Assembly: GCF_000220065.1 (NCBI RefSeq)
Contig: NZ_AFQU01000001.1
Coordinates: 1,446,001-1,510,000, forward strand
Direction of reading: 5' to 3'
Source: Streptococcus sp. oral taxon 056 str. F0418
GTDB taxonomy: Bacteria > Bacillota > Bacilli > Lactobacillales > Streptococcaceae
Length of the DNA stretch: 64,000 nucleotides
Position numbers and translations under genes: made by a program. Positions 12,078 through 22,474 of the stretch are shown piece after piece (the first letter of the stretch is position 1; the number at the start of each line of letters is the position of its first letter). The notes beneath the pieces are model-generated. The model was not told the origin of the DNA and made no database searches. It saw only the letters and a list, made by a program, of their open reading frames with translations.

Positions 12078-12722
12078 ATGGTAACGAGGAAAGACAAATC
12101 TCAAGCAATGATTGACAAGATTTTGGTAACAGCTTCTCATCTTTTTGTTCAAAAAGGTTATGAAAAAACCAGCATGCAAGATATAGCTCAAACAGCCGGG
12201 ATTTCAAAAGGAGCTATTTATCACCATTTTCAATCAAAGAGCGATATTATCTTTGCAGTCTTGAAACAGCGCTATCAACTTATGGAAGATGATTTGACGA
12301 ACTGGCTGAAGACTACGGAACACCTGACAGGAAAAGAGCAACTGAAGGCTATTTTTCAGTTTAGTTTAGAAAGTCAGGGGGCATATCGGAATATGCTCGA
12401 TGAAGAGTCTTTTGACGCTGAATTTATGTTGACAATGATGCGCTATAATCTTCGCATCGGTACACCTCTTATTGCGGACATTATTAAGAAAGGGATGAAT
12501 GATAGCTCTATCCAGCATATTCAGTTTCCAGATGAGGTGGCTGAGGCTATTTTACTTTTGACAAATTTCTGGTTAGAAGGCAGTATGTTTGAGAATTCAA
12601 CTGAAAGAATAGCCGATCGGATTTATTTTCTGCAATTTATGCTTGAATCAATCGGTTTGGATATTTTTGATGAGACGCTAATCAAGCAAATCTTACATCG
12701 CCAAATAGTAAAGAAAAAGTAG
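12078..12722 (+). CDS. TetR/AcrR family transcriptional regulator
   Basis: A 214-residue repressor-type protein with an N-terminal helix-turn-helix, TSMQDIAQTAGISKGAIYHHFQSK (about residues 32-55 of this start), and a variable C-terminal ligand domain. The frame opens at 12048, but that ATG lacks a ribosome site. ATG 12078 follows GAAAGGA and gives MVTRKDKSQAMIDKIL, the normal distance to the HTH. It probably controls the small membrane protein gene upstream through the palindrome at 11611-11630. The inducing ligand is unknown. It ends inside the left arm of a strong terminator shared with recD2. Confidence 0.85.
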   Translation: MVTRKDKSQAMIDKILVTASHLFVQKGYEKTSMQDIAQTAGISKGAIYHHFQSKSDIIFAVLKQRYQLMEDDLTNWLKTTEHLTGKEQLKAIFQFSLESQGAYRNMLDEESFDAEFMLTMMRYNLRIGTPLIADIIKKGMNDSSIQHIQFPDEVAEAILLLTNFWLEGSMFENSTERIADRIYFLQFMLESIGLDIFDETLIKQILHRQIVKKK

Positions 12723-12752
12723 GTTAGGACTAGATGTCCTAACCTACTTTTT
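12714..12752. terminator. Bidirectional terminator between the tetR gene and recD2
   Basis: A perfect 17-bp stem from AAAAAGTAGGTTAGGAC and its complement around a TAGAT loop, with A- and T-tracts on both sides. It lies between convergent genes and includes the TetR stop codon. Confidence 0.9.
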
Positions 12753-12808
12753 AGAGATTGGTGTCATCCACTTGGAACAATCGAGTAGATTATGTTAGAT
12801 TTTAGCTA

Positions 12809-15178
12809 TTATTTTTTAAAAAATTCCGAAATATCTTCTTCTCTCAGCCCAATCATAGGATCTATTTCTAGATAGTTGTCTGTGGTTAGAATAAAGTTTT
12901 CAGGTTCGTTAAACTGCTCTTTATCGGTTAAATTATTAGTATTAGCAGTTTCGGAAATGTTATTTTCCACAAGATCATCAAAACGATGAATAAGATATGT
13001 TTTACGAGCTGTTCCTGTATTTTTTGCTGCATAGTCGAAAGCCGTTAGTTCCCCTAGAAGAATGAGCTTACTCTTAGCACGTGTAATAGCTGTGTAGATG
13101 AGATTGCGTTGCAACATACGATAGCTACTTCTGGTAATTGGCAGAAGTACAACAGGAAACTCGCTTCCTTGTGATTTATGAATACTCATAGCATAGGCTA
13201 GGCGAATTTTATACCATTCACTGCGCGGATAGATGATCTCGTTTCCATCAAAGTTAATGGTCAGTTCATCTTGCTTAGAGTCAGTATATTTTGCAGGTAA
13301 TAGATCCGTTATGTAACCTAAATCGCCATTAAAGACATTATTTTCAGCGTCGTTGACCAGGTGGATGACCTTATCTCCTTGTCGATATTGGCAGTCTGGT
13401 GCTTCAAAGATTAATTGATCATTTTCTGCTGGATTGATTAAGTCCTGCATGAGCTGGTTAATGTGATCGATTCCTGCAGGTCCTCTGTACATAGGAGCTA
13501 AAACCTGGACATCTTGGGCAGCAATGCCACTGCGGATGGCGGCTGCCACAATTTTTTTAATCATATCAGGAATGTATTCGCTAGGCGCCTCAAAATAAGA
13601 ACGGTCTGCCTTTTTTTCTGTAAAGTCAGCAGGTAAGACTCCTTGTTGGATTTGACTGGCTAGAGTGACGATCGTTGAGTCTTCGCTTTGGCGATAAATT
13701 TTTGTTAGCTTGGTCTGCGGCAGTATGGGAATTTGTAGGAAATCTGCTAAAACTTGCCCAGGACTGACAGAAGGAAGTTGGTCTGCATCACCGACTATTA
13801 GGATTTTGCTATTGGAGGAGATGTTACTGAGAAGCTGATTGGCTAGCCAGGTATCGACCATCGAAAACTCATCTACAATGATGAAATCGGCATCTAGATA
13901 ATCATCAAGATGGCTAATGTCATCGTCTCCAGTCATCCCAAGGTGGCGATGAATCGTAGCACTAGGGAGCCCTGTTAGTTCATTCATACGTCGGGCAGCG
14001 CGTCCAGTTGGAGCGGCAAGTAGGATTGGTAGTTCTTGTTTTTTCTTTAAATCTAGTTGGTGTAAGGCAGCATAAGTAGCAATAATCCCGTTAATAACAG
14101 TCGTTTTACCAGTACCTGGACCACCTGTTAAGATAAATACTTTATGGTTAATGGCGTCGCAAATGGCTTTTTTCTGTATTTGATCGTATTTGATTTTAAA
14201 ATCTTGTTCGACCTGAGCGATGATTTTCTCGATTTTAGAAATTTCAAAACTTTCCTGTTTACCTTTTTCTAAAATACGTACAAGATTACTTCGAATACCT
14301 TCCTCGGCAAAATAAAGGCTGTTCTCAAAGATTTTTGTATCAACATTTTGAACTTTATCTTCTTCTATCAAATGGGCTAATTCGTCAGCAACCTTGGCTG
14401 GGTCAATTTCAACCTGGCGGGCTTTTTCAAGAAGGTCAATAGTGTATGCCAATAAATCGCGAGCCTCCAGGTAAGTGTCACCTGTCTCCATGGATTGCTG
14501 AAAAAGGGTGTGGACAAGCCCTGCACGAAAACGTTCTGGAGCATCGCTTTCAATACCGAGTTGCTGAGCTAATTGGTCAGCAATTTTAAAGCCAATACCT
14601 TGAATATCTTCTACAAGCCGGTAAGGATATTGTTGAATAATTTCTAATGTTTCTTCTTTGTAAGTATCTTGAATTTGAAGCGCAAGCTTGTTAGGAATGC
14701 CATATTCAGCTAGTTTAGCAAGCATCATTTCTGTGCCATAATTGAGATGGAGTTTGCTGACAAATGCTTCGCGATTCGCTGCAGATAGTCCGTTAATAGT
14801 AGTCAAACGACTGGGGTCAGCCAAAATTTCATCGATAGTATTGTCGCCATAGAGATCCACGATCTTTTGGGCCGTTTTCATACCGATGCCTTTAAAATGA
14901 TCGCTAGCGAAATATTTGACTAAACCTTTGCTAGTTGGTTTAGCTCTTTCGTAGCGCGTGACTTTTAGTTGCTCACCATATTTAGGATGCTGTACAATGG
15001 TTCCCCAAAATGTATAGTCTTGTCCTTCCATGATGTCAGCCATGGTTCCTGTTACGATGATTTCAAAATTATCAAATTCTGCATCCGTATCATCAATATC
15101 TAGTAGCAAAATACGAAAGAAGTTGCTGGGATTTTCGAAAATAATCCGTTCAATTGTACCTGAAAAATAGAATTCCAT
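12809..15178 (-). CDS. recD2: ATP-dependent 5'-3' DNA helicase RecD2
   Basis: RecD2-type SF1 helicase, found in bacteria without RecBC and implicated in replication-fork and mismatch-repair stability. The frame starts at 15196, but I choose ATG 15178 (MEFYFSGTIERIIFENP, 789 residues), with AGGA 8 nt upstream. N-terminal OB and helix-hairpin-helix regions precede the motor. Walker A GGPGTGKTT lies near 350, followed by the IVDEFSMVD motif, GDADQLPSVSPGQ, AMSIHKSQGSEF and TAITRAKSKLILLG. An Asp/Glu-rich tail follows. It is downstream of rnhC and lepB on the same strand, but an attenuator-like hairpin lies between. Confidence 0.93.
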   Translation of the reverse strand: MEFYFSGTIERIIFENPSNFFRILLLDIDDTDAEFDNFEIIVTGTMADIMEGQDYTFWGTIVQHPKYGEQLKVTRYERAKPTSKGLVKYFASDHFKGIGMKTAQKIVDLYGDNTIDEILADPSRLTTINGLSAANREAFVSKLHLNYGTEMMLAKLAEYGIPNKLALQIQDTYKEETLEIIQQYPYRLVEDIQGIGFKIADQLAQQLGIESDAPERFRAGLVHTLFQQSMETGDTYLEARDLLAYTIDLLEKARQVEIDPAKVADELAHLIEEDKVQNVDTKIFENSLYFAEEGIRSNLVRILEKGKQESFEISKIEKIIAQVEQDFKIKYDQIQKKAICDAINHKVFILTGGPGTGKTTVINGIIATYAALHQLDLKKKQELPILLAAPTGRAARRMNELTGLPSATIHRHLGMTGDDDISHLDDYLDADFIIVDEFSMVDTWLANQLLSNISSNSKILIVGDADQLPSVSPGQVLADFLQIPILPQTKLTKIYRQSEDSTIVTLASQIQQGVLPADFTEKKADRSYFEAPSEYIPDMIKKIVAAAIRSGIAAQDVQVLAPMYRGPAGIDHINQLMQDLINPAENDQLIFEAPDCQYRQGDKVIHLVNDAENNVFNGDLGYITDLLPAKYTDSKQDELTINFDGNEIIYPRSEWYKIRLAYAMSIHKSQGSEFPVVLLPITRSSYRMLQRNLIYTAITRAKSKLILLGELTAFDYAAKNTGTARKTYLIHRFDDLVENNISETANTNNLTDKEQFNEPENFILTTDNYLEIDPMIGLREEDISEFFKK

Positions 15179-15190
15179 CTCTCTCATCCT

Positions 15191-15240
15191 ATACAAAAAA
15201 GAGCAGACAAGCCAATAAAAATGCTGTCCTGCCCTTGCTT
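15191..15240 (-). terminator. Imperfect terminator or attenuator between lepB and recD2
   Basis: On the minus strand GGGCAGGACAGC and GCTTGTCTGCTC can pair with two internal mismatches and are followed by six T, ending only about a dozen bases before the recD2 ribosome site. It may terminate lepB transcription or partially attenuate recD2. Confidence 0.45.
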
Positions 15241-15253
15241 TATAAATTTCTAA

Positions 15254-15856
15254 TTAGAACAATCCAATCTTATTAAGTGGCCAGAAGCGTAATTTTGCTT
15301 CCCCCTCGATTTGACTTGCTTTGAAAGTACCAACATCACGACTATCTCTTGAGACTAGGCGATCATCACCTAGTAAGAAATAGTGTCCTTCAGGAACTTC
15401 AACAGTAAATGTTGAGCGTCCTAATGCGTCCTGGGTGAAGGAGTCAGCTTGTGATGCAATTTGTTGGAATAGTTTTCTGTAAGAGTAAGTTGACTGAAGC
15501 TTGTCTTTTTTAAACTTAGCGATATATTCTTTTAGATAGGGTTCATCAGTTTTTTTACCATTGATATAGAGCTGATCATTTTCATATTTAATGGTATCCC
15601 CTGGCATCCCAATAACTCGCTTCACAATGCGTTTTTCTTGACCGTTTTCGTCTGTTTCTTTTGCAACAACAATATCAAAGCGGTCAATAGGCAGATAGCG
15701 TATTTCAAGGAGATATTCGCCATTAGCCAAGGTTGGATCCATAGAATGACCACTTACTAAGAAGGGAGACCATAGAAAGAGGCGAGAGAGTAGAAGAGCT
15801 GCCATAAAGAGGATAAAAAATCCCCATTCAAACATAAATTTTTTAAAGCTTCGCAT
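15254..15856 (-). CDS. lepB: Signal peptidase I
   Basis: Membrane-bound serine protease that removes signal peptides from exported proteins. It has 200 residues with one N-terminal membrane anchor (about 12-30), catalytic Ser38 in SGHSMDPT, the general-base Lys79 in IVKRVIGMPGDTI and the C-terminal GDDRLVSRDSRDVG box. It lies three bases after the rnhC stop, so the two are co-transcribed. Length is typical of the streptococcal enzyme. Confidence 0.95.
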   Translation of the reverse strand: MRSFKKFMFEWGFFILFMAALLLSRLFLWSPFLVSGHSMDPTLANGEYLLEIRYLPIDRFDIVVAKETDENGQEKRIVKRVIGMPGDTIKYENDQLYINGKKTDEPYLKEYIAKFKKDKLQSTYSYRKLFQQIASQADSFTQDALGRSTFTVEVPEGHYFLLGDDRLVSRDSRDVGTFKASQIEGEAKLRFWPLNKIGLF

Positions 15857-15859
15857 AAT

Positions 15860-16749
15860 TTACCTTTCTAGTAATTTTCTGGCTTTTTCAGTATTTTTGA
15901 AATGTAGTTTAGCACAGGTATCAAGCCCTGCTAAGCCATAAGTTTTCAGGATTTGACAAGCTACCTGGTCACTTTTTTCTCCAGCTCCACTAGGTAGGAT
16001 ATAACCAAGCTCTTGGCTGAGATTTTCTAGATTCTCTAGAAAAAGGTCACGAGCAATGATGGAGCTGACTGCTACAGCCAGGTACTTATTTTCAGCCTTT
16101 TCTTCCAAATGGATGACTTGACTGACCTGATTGCGTTCTTGTGCGACATATCGTTGATAGTTTTTAGTCGAAGTGAAGGCATCAATGATGATGCGATCCG
16201 GCTGAACCCCTTTTTCAAGCAGAAGATAAATGGCTTGATTATGGAGTGCTACTTTGACGGAGACAGCGTTATATCCCGAATCAATCACTTCATTGTATTT
16301 TTTAGGGGATAAGAGCAAGGCTTGATGCGCCACTTTTTCTTTTAAGAGAGGTGCTAGTTGACGAATTTTTTGGTCCGTCAATGTTTTGGAGTCTCCTACG
16401 CCTAGGCTTCTCAGAAAATCTTCTTGCTCTTTCGTGACAAAAGAAGCAACAACTGCGAGGCCACCAAAGTAAGAACCATTTCCAACTTCGTCTGTCCCAA
16501 TCATAGAAGAGTAGGCCATTTGTTCCTCATTTTCTACGACATTTTCGGCCTCTTTAAAAAACTTTGCATAAGTAGCTGCTTTCTCCCCTTGTAAGAGAAC
16601 TTTTCCGGAAGTATAAATGCTCGCCGTCGCCTGATCCAAACGGAAAAAAAGCGAACATAAGGATTTTTACTAGGGGTGAGCTGATTTTGGTGTGCTTTTA
16701 CAAATGCTTTTATTTCTTGCTCGCTTGGAGTTAAGCTAAACTGTCCCAT
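15860..16749 (-). pseudogene. rnhC: Ribonuclease HIII, apparently frameshifted
   Basis: RNase HIII cleaves RNA in RNA-DNA hybrids. The catalytic domain is intact ([42 protein letters not shown]), but in this frame there is no normal start. The N-terminal substrate-binding domain lies in another frame: ATG 16749 begins MGQFSLTPSEQEIKAFV and runs through SKNPYVRFF. Both frames meet at a run of seven T on the minus strand (plus A-run 16644-16650). One extra T would give [20 protein letters not shown] and a normal 296-residue protein. So this is a one-base deletion in a homopolymer, a slippage site or a sequencing error. A TTG at 16639 could start only a truncated protein without the N-terminal domain. 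Confidence 0.8.
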
Positions 16750-16854
16750 GCCTTCTATTGTAACATAAAAAGGTGCAAAATTGAAAAAAGAGTCAATGAA
16801 TATTTTAGAGGAAACATATTTTTGGATTAGAATCGCAATTTGATGAGCCCCAAT

Positions 16855-16883
16855 CTGACAAAAAGCTTGATATTTGGTATAAT
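16855..16883 (+). promoter_or_regulatory. Promoter of zapA-cvpA
   Basis: CTGACA (16855-16860), 17-nt spacer, TATAAT (16878-16883), ending 16 nt before the zapA ATG. It is divergent from rnhC. Confidence 0.7.
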
Positions 16884-16899
16884 ACACTGAGGTGATTTT

Positions 16900-17205
16900 A
16901 TGGCAAATTTGAATCGATATAAATTTACATTTGGAAATAAGACCATGACTTTGACAACAGGATTTGATAATTTATTTATGGAAGAAGTCGAAAAGGTTGC
17001 AACAGAAAAATACCAAGCAATTAAGGAAAGAATGCCTCAAGCAGATGATGAAACATTGGCGATTCTGCTGGCAATTAATAGTCTATCCACTCAGCTGAGT
17101 CGCGAGATTGAGTTTGATGATAAAGAAAGAGAATTAGAAGAATTGCGCCGTAAAGCTTTGACGGACTTAAAAGAAAAATCCTTGCAAACAGAGGGACCCT
17201 TATGA
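16900..17205 (+). CDS. zapA: Cell division protein ZapA
   Basis: A 101-residue FtsZ-associated protein that stabilises the Z-ring. The N-terminal beta-hairpin segment (NRYKFTFGNKTMTLTTG) and the long C-terminal coiled-coil helix (about 55-95, SLSTQLSREIEFDDKERELE) match the short ZapA of Firmicutes. It is divergent from rnhC and overlaps cvpA by four bases, the order seen in other streptococci upstream of mutS2. Confidence 0.85.
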   Translation: MANLNRYKFTFGNKTMTLTTGFDNLFMEEVEKVATEKYQAIKERMPQADDETLAILLAINSLSTQLSREIEFDDKERELEELRRKALTDLKEKSLQTEGPL

Positions 17206-17753
17206 TTATTTCAATACTGATTTTATTAGTTTTGGCATGGAGTTTTTATATTGGCTACACGAGAGGGATTGTTCTTCAAGGTTACTACTTGCTTGCTTCT
17301 TTGATTGCGGGCATCATTGCTAGTCAGTCCTATCAAGGTCTAGCCAAATTTTTGAGTCTATGGGTGCCCTATGCGAGTGCAACAGAAGGAGCTACCAACT
17401 ATTATTTCCCAAGCAATCAGCTCTTCCATCTAGATAAAGTGTTCTATGCGGGTCTTGCATTCTTTATTGTCTATGCGATTGTTTATGCGGTTGCACGTTT
17501 TGTCGGTATTTTCATTCACTTGGTTCCAAAAGGTAATACAGATTCACGCTGGTACAATATAGCAAGCGGAGTGATGTCTGTTTTGGTTTCCTTATTTGTC
17601 ATCGAAATGTTTTTGACGATTTTTGCAACAGTGCCACTAGCCTTTGTACAAAATCATCTAAATCACAGTGGTTTAGCAAGCTTTATTATTAACCATACCC
17701 CGATTACTTCTGGCATCTTAAAAAATCTTTGGGTGACGAAGGTAATCGGATAG
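17202..17753 (+). CDS. cvpA: CvpA family membrane protein
   Basis: A 183-residue protein with four hydrophobic segments (about 1-20, 26-45, 80-100, 118-140) and the CvpA-type start IISILILLVLAWSFYIGYTRGI. Its molecular role is not firmly known; the name derives from colicin V production in E. coli. Its start overlaps the zapA stop (ATGA), indicating translational coupling. An inverted repeat at about 17766-17793 may weakly separate it from mutS2. Confidence 0.82.
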   Translation: MIISILILLVLAWSFYIGYTRGIVLQGYYLLASLIAGIIASQSYQGLAKFLSLWVPYASATEGATNYYFPSNQLFHLDKVFYAGLAFFIVYAIVYAVARFVGIFIHLVPKGNTDSRWYNIASGVMSVLVSLFVIEMFLTIFATVPLAFVQNHLNHSGLASFIINHTPITSGILKNLWVTKVIG

Positions 17754-17807
17754 AAACGACTCAGTTGGCCTGCTAGCTGGGTTCTTTTTCACTAGGATAG
17801 ATAAGAT

Positions 17808-20141
17808 ATGAATACAAAAATTTTAGAAACCTTAGAATTTAACAAGATTAAAGAGTTGTTTGCTGTTCATTTGCAAACTGAACAGGGAAAATTAGAGTTG
17901 CAAAATCTACTGCCTCTCAGTAAAAAAGAAACGATTGAAAAAGCTTTTTTAGAAATAGTAGATATGGAGCAAATTTTAATTGAAAGCCCTCATTTTTCTA
18001 TAGGCTCAACAAGAGATGTCGCAGCTATTACGAAACGCTTAGAGTTGGAAGGCGACCTGAATATTGAAGAGCTGCTTATTTTGAAGCGAATATTGCAAGT
18101 TTCGCAGGATCTAGCGACTTTTTATACAGATTTGGAAAACATTAGACTACAAGAATTGAATCGTGTTTTTGAGAATTTGGAAGTTTTTCCAGCGATTCAA
18201 GGGAGTTTTCAAGCTGTTAATGATGGTGGTTTTATAGAAAACTTTGCCAGCGAGGAACTAGGACATATTCGTCGAAAAATCCAGGAGAATGAAAACAAGG
18301 TTCGTGAACTCCTGCAAGACATCCTTAAGAATAAAGCAGAAATGTTGGCAGATCAGGTTATTGCTAGTCGGAACGGTCGTAATGTGCTACCTGTCAAGAA
18401 TACCTACCGCAATAGGATTCCGGGAGTGGTACATGACATTTCTGCTAGTGGAACGACCATTTATATCGAACCAAGGGCAGTGGTTAACCTTAATGAGGAA
18501 ATTTCTAACTACAAGGCGGACGAGCGCTATGAACTCTTACGCATCTTGCAAGAACTATCTGCTATGATTCGTCCGCATGCAGCTGAAATCGCCAACAATG
18601 CTTGGATTATCGGTCATCTGGATTTCATTTTGGCTAAATTGACCTTTATGAGAGAACGAGGTGCAGTAGTACCGTCACTGTCTGATACACAGGACATTCA
18701 GCTGCTACAGGCTCGCCATCCCCTAATTGAAAATGCCGTGGCTAATGATCTACATTTTGGCTCGAATTTGACAGAAATTGTCATTACCGGTCCTAATACT
18801 GGTGGTAAGACCATCATGCTGAAGACCTTGGGGCTGGCTCAAATCATGGCTCAGTCAGGTCTTCCGATTCTGGCGGACAAGGGGAGTTGTGTCGGGATAT
18901 TTAGTCAGATTTTTGCAGATATTGGGGATGAGCAGTCGATTGAGCAGAGTCTATCGACATTCTCCAGTCACATGACTAATATCGTCTCTATTTTAGAGCA
19001 GGTCGATAGCGACAGTCTAGTTTTACTAGATGAACTAGGAGCTGGGACTGACCCGCAAGAGGGTGCAGCTCTGGCTATTGCTATCTTGGAAGATTTAAGA
19101 CTGCGACAGATTAAAACCATGGCGACGACTCACTATCCTGAGCTCAAAGCCTATGGGATTGAGACGGACTGGGTGGAAAATGCCAGCATGGAATTTGATA
19201 CAGATAGTTTGCGTCCGACCTATCGCTTTATGCAGGGCGTACCTGGACGCTCCAATGCCTTTGAAATCGCTCGGCGTTTGGGCTTGTCGGAAGTTATCGT
19301 TGGTCATGCCCAAGAGCAGACCGACACAGACAGTGATGTCAATCAGATCATTGAGCGCTTAGAGGAGCAAACGCTGGAAAGCCGCAAGCGCTTGGACAAT
19401 ATCCGCGAGGTAGAGCAGGAAAATCTCAAATTTAACCGAGCCCTCAAAAAACTATACAATGAGTTTAATAGGGAGAAAGAGACTGAGCTCAATAAGGCGC
19501 GCTTGGAAGCCCAGGAAATCGTTGATTTGGCTTTGTCAGAGAGTGAGAGCATTCTCAAAAATCTCCATGATAAGTCCAGCCTCAAACCGCATGAGGTCAT
19601 TGAGGCCAAAGCTCAGCTTAAAAAATTGGCACCAGAAGTAGTTGATTTATCAAAAAACAAGGTACTCAAGCAGGCCAAGAAAAATCGGGCGCCCAAGGTG
19701 GGAGATGATATTCAAGTCACTAGCTATGGCCAACGGGGAACCTTGGTCAAGCAACTCAAAGATGGACGCTGGGAAGCTCAGGTTGGTCTCATCAAGATGA
19801 CTTTAGAGGAGCAGGAATTTAATCTCCTCAAGGCTGAAAAGGAACAGCAACCTAAGCGCAAGCAGGTCAATGTGGTCAAGCGTGCTAATTCTGCTGGACC
19901 AAGAGCTAGACTAGATTTGCGAGGTAAGCGTTACGAAGAAGCTATGAAAGAGCTAGATGAATTTATCGATCAGGCTCTTCTTAATAACATGGCTCAGGTG
20001 GATATTATCCACGGTATAGGGACAGGTGTTATCCGTGAAGGAGTGACAAAATATCTCAGCCGCAACAAGCACGTTAAGTCCTTCGGCTATGCACCACAAA
20101 ATGCTGGTGGTAGCGGTGCAACGATTGTGATCTTTAAGTAG
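17808..20141 (+). CDS. mutS2: Endonuclease/ATPase MutS2
   Basis: MutS2 acts in suppressing homologous recombination and, in more recent work, on collided ribosomes; it is not a mismatch-repair protein. The 777-residue protein has the MutS core with Walker [15 protein letters not shown] near 327-340, a [19 protein letters not shown]alker B, and an [18 protein letters not shown] switch. A basic coiled-coil linker follows, then a C-terminal Smr nuclease domain with [11 protein letters not shown] and [14 protein letters not shown]. It is the third gene after zapA and cvpA. Confidence 0.95.
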   Translation: MNTKILETLEFNKIKELFAVHLQTEQGKLELQNLLPLSKKETIEKAFLEIVDMEQILIESPHFSIGSTRDVAAITKRLELEGDLNIEELLILKRILQVSQDLATFYTDLENIRLQELNRVFENLEVFPAIQGSFQAVNDGGFIENFASEELGHIRRKIQENENKVRELLQDILKNKAEMLADQVIASRNGRNVLPVKNTYRNRIPGVVHDISASGTTIYIEPRAVVNLNEEISNYKADERYELLRILQELSAMIRPHAAEIANNAWIIGHLDFILAKLTFMRERGAVVPSLSDTQDIQLLQARHPLIENAVANDLHFGSNLTEIVITGPNTGGKTIMLKTLGLAQIMAQSGLPILADKGSCVGIFSQIFADIGDEQSIEQSLSTFSSHMTNIVSILEQVDSDSLVLLDELGAGTDPQEGAALAIAILEDLRLRQIKTMATTHYPELKAYGIETDWVENASMEFDTDSLRPTYRFMQGVPGRSNAFEIARRLGLSEVIVGHAQEQTDTDSDVNQIIERLEEQTLESRKRLDNIREVEQENLKFNRALKKLYNEFNREKETELNKARLEAQEIVDLALSESESILKNLHDKSSLKPHEVIEAKAQLKKLAPEVVDLSKNKVLKQAKKNRAPKVGDDIQVTSYGQRGTLVKQLKDGRWEAQVGLIKMTLEEQEFNLLKAEKEQQPKRKQVNVVKRANSAGPRARLDLRGKRYEEAMKELDEFIDQALLNNMAQVDIIHGIGTGVIREGVTKYLSRNKHVKSFGYAPQNAGGSGATIVIFK

Positions 20142-20152
20142 GATGAATAAAG

Positions 20153-20178
20153 AAAAATGGCTTAGTTAGCCATTTTTT
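20153..20178 (+). terminator. mutS2 terminator
   Basis: Inverted repeat AATGGCT / AGCCATT with a five-base loop, preceded by A-run and followed by T-run. Two TATAAT hexamers (20183-20188 and 20196-20201) follow immediately and probably drive the next gene. Confidence 0.8.
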
Positions 20179-20219
20179 GTGCTATAATGTAGGCGTATAA
20201 TAGATTGGAGGAAGAATCT

Positions 20220-21638
20220 ATGAAATTTAATCATTTATCAGATTCCTGCACGACTATTTTGGTAGGCAAGAAGGCCAGTTATGACGGCTCAACCATTGTG
20301 GCTCGTACAGAAGATTCACAAAATGGGGTCTTTACAGCCAAGAAATTTGTCGTAGTAGAACCACAAGACCAGCCCCGCCATTATCAGTCTGTTTTGACGT
20401 CTTTTGAGATGGATTTACCAGATGATCCAGTCCGCTATACGGCAGTGCCTGACGCAGTTCCCAAAGACGGGATTTGGGGAGCTGCTGGGATTAACAGCTA
20501 CAATGTTGCTGTTAGCGCAACGGAGACGATTACGACCAATAGTCGTGTGCTGGGAGCTGATCCGTTAGTCGAGTTAGGTATTAGCGAAGAGGATATCCTT
20601 ACGCTGGTTCTTCCCTATATCAAGACCGCTCGTGAAGGGGTTCTACGCTTAGGGAAAATCCTAGAGGAGTACGGCACTTATGAGTCCAATGGGATTGCTA
20701 TCTCAGATGTCAATGAGATCTGGTGGCTAGAAACCATTGGTGGCCACCATTGGATGGCGCGTCGGGTGCCAGATGATGCCTATGTGACCAATCCCAATCA
20801 GCTGGGCAGTGATTATTTTGAATTTGACAATCCAGAACACTTCCTCTGTCATCCAAATCTTAAAAACTTTATCGAGGAAAACCATCTCAATCTGAATTAT
20901 TCGGATGAGGGTTTTAATCCTCGCTATGCTTTTGGCAGTCAGAAGGATAAGGACCGCCATTACAATACACCGCGAGCTTGGGATATCCAGCGTTTTCTCA
21001 ATCCAGAAGTGGAGCAAGATCCAAGGAGTTTCTTTATTCCATGGTGCCGCAAGCCTTACCGCAAGATCACGATAGAAGATGTCAAGTATGTCCTGAGCAG
21101 CCACTATCAGGATTCGCCTTATGATCCTTATGGAGCAGAAGGGGACCACCATAGTAGACGGGCATTTCGGACTATCGGGATCAATCGGACCAGTCAGACA
21201 GCCATCTTGCAGCTGCGCCCTAACCAACCGCAGGAAACGACAGGTATCCAGTGGCTATCCTATGGCTCCATGCCTTACAATACGGCTGTTCCTTTCTTTA
21301 CTCAGGTCTCAACTACACCAGATTACTTTGCCAATACGACGGACAAGGTTTCGACGGATTCTTTCTACTGGGCCAATCGACTGATTGCTGGGTTGGCTGA
21401 TGCTCATTTTAGCAGTCATGTCGGAGACTTGGATGATTATCAGGAAAAGACTATGGCCTGGGGTCATGAAATGATTGGTCGGATAGACCGAGCTCTGGCT
21501 AAGGGCGAGGCTGTTGACTTTGAAGCTGAAAATCAAGCTATGAGCGACAAGGTGCAAGAAGCGACAGACCAGCTCTTGGAGAAAGTACTCTTGGATGCCA
21601 GCAATCTCATGACCAACCACTTCTCACTGAGTGACTAA
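20220..21638 (+). CDS. pepD: C69 family dipeptidase
   Basis: An Ntn-hydrolase-type dipeptidase of family C69, cytoplasmic, releasing amino acids from dipeptides. The frame is open from a TTG at 20205, but GGAGG at 20207-20211 is clearly the ribosome site for the ATG at 20220 (472 residues). The predicted nucleophile is the Cys in [18 protein letters not shown], exposed after removal of a short propeptide. ARTEDS and [12 protein letters not shown] are also typical. Other members of the family include arginine aminohydrolase-like proteins, so substrate preference is uncertain. Base composition is like the core genes. Confidence 0.85.
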   Translation: MKFNHLSDSCTTILVGKKASYDGSTIVARTEDSQNGVFTAKKFVVVEPQDQPRHYQSVLTSFEMDLPDDPVRYTAVPDAVPKDGIWGAAGINSYNVAVSATETITTNSRVLGADPLVELGISEEDILTLVLPYIKTAREGVLRLGKILEEYGTYESNGIAISDVNEIWWLETIGGHHWMARRVPDDAYVTNPNQLGSDYFEFDNPEHFLCHPNLKNFIEENHLNLNYSDEGFNPRYAFGSQKDKDRHYNTPRAWDIQRFLNPEVEQDPRSFFIPWCRKPYRKITIEDVKYVLSSHYQDSPYDPYGAEGDHHSRRAFRTIGINRTSQTAILQLRPNQPQETTGIQWLSYGSMPYNTAVPFFTQVSTTPDYFANTTDKVSTDSFYWANRLIAGLADAHFSSHVGDLDDYQEKTMAWGHEMIGRIDRALAKGEAVDFEAENQAMSDKVQEATDQLLEKVLLDASNLMTNHFSLSD

Positions 21639-21688
21639 TAGGCAATGGTTGTTAAAGTATAATGTTGTTTTAGGGGGAAAGGCTTACT

Positions 21689-22474
21689 ATGGAAGAACTA
21701 TTTAAACAATTATTAACTCCTGCTATTATTACAGTTTTTACAGCCCTAATTTCAGGAATATATGCATACTTTCAAAAGAAAAAAGAAGTATACAGAAAAT
21801 ATGTCTACGAAAATAAGCAAGAGGATTTTAAAAAACTAATAGTCTATGCTGAAGAAATTGCAGAACTTAGTCCAGAAAGTTCTGAGAAGATCAAGAAACT
21901 CTTATTTAAAATTTCTCAAAGGATAAACCCTTATGGACGAAGGATTAAAACATTTGGATTATACCAATGGGTAAGAGATGATGGTTATATTTGGTTTAAA
22001 ATAGATGATATTGGTAAGAAAATAAAGGAAGGGAGCGTTGAGCCTGAGGATTTAGAAGAATTAGCACATCGTATACAAGTGTCAAAGAGACTATTAGATG
22101 TGAAAATAGAGAAAGATACCTCATCAATTAGTAGTTCGCAACTTTGGCTCTATTTTTTACAGTACTCTATGTTGTTGCTTCAATTTTTATTAGGCTATTT
22201 TCTATTTCAACAATGGTCTAATACAAAGGATGAATATCTGATAACGTCAATCCTTTTTCTATCATACTGCTTACTTGTTTCTATTGTTAGCCTTCTACTT
22301 CTTCCAGAACTTGTAGTTGGAAGTGGAAATAGTGATAGAAAAACTCCTATACTGTATTCTATACTTATCTCAGTTATTGATGCTTTAGTTGTTCGAGTTA
22401 TATGCAAAGATATAATTGGTGTTGAGAGAAGTAATTTTTTAGGGGTAGTATCATTTTTTTATTTTTGTTTATAA
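21689..22474 (+). CDS. Unrecognised AT-rich membrane protein, probably frameshifted near its 3' end
   Basis: I do not recognise this 261-residue product. It has one N-terminal membrane segment (about 10-30), a soluble helical, charged region (about 31-150) and three C-terminal hydrophobic segments (about 152-172, 180-205, 220-240). The ATG follows AGGGGGAAAGG. Base composition is clearly more AT-rich than pepD and trxA, suggesting transfer. At a run of seven T (22454-22460) the frame ends soon after, while another frame continues as a hydrophobic then polar stretch to 22647. One extra T would join them into a 319-residue protein. Confidence 0.65.
   Translation: MEELFKQLLTPAIITVFTALISGIYAYFQKKKEVYRKYVYENKQEDFKKLIVYAEEIAELSPESSEKIKKLLFKISQRINPYGRRIKTFGLYQWVRDDGYIWFKIDDIGKKIKEGSVEPEDLEELAHRIQVSKRLLDVKIEKDTSSISSSQLWLYFLQYSMLLLQFLLGYFLFQQWSNTKDEYLITSILFLSYCLLVSIVSLLLLPELVVGSGNSDRKTPILYSILISVIDALVVRVICKDIIGVERSNFLGVVSFFYFCL

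Noticed and set aside
16534..16887. 117-codon minus-strand frame as a separate gene
   Set aside because: Its recognisable part from 16749 is the N-terminal domain of RNase HIII; the region before lacks similarity and a ribosome site.
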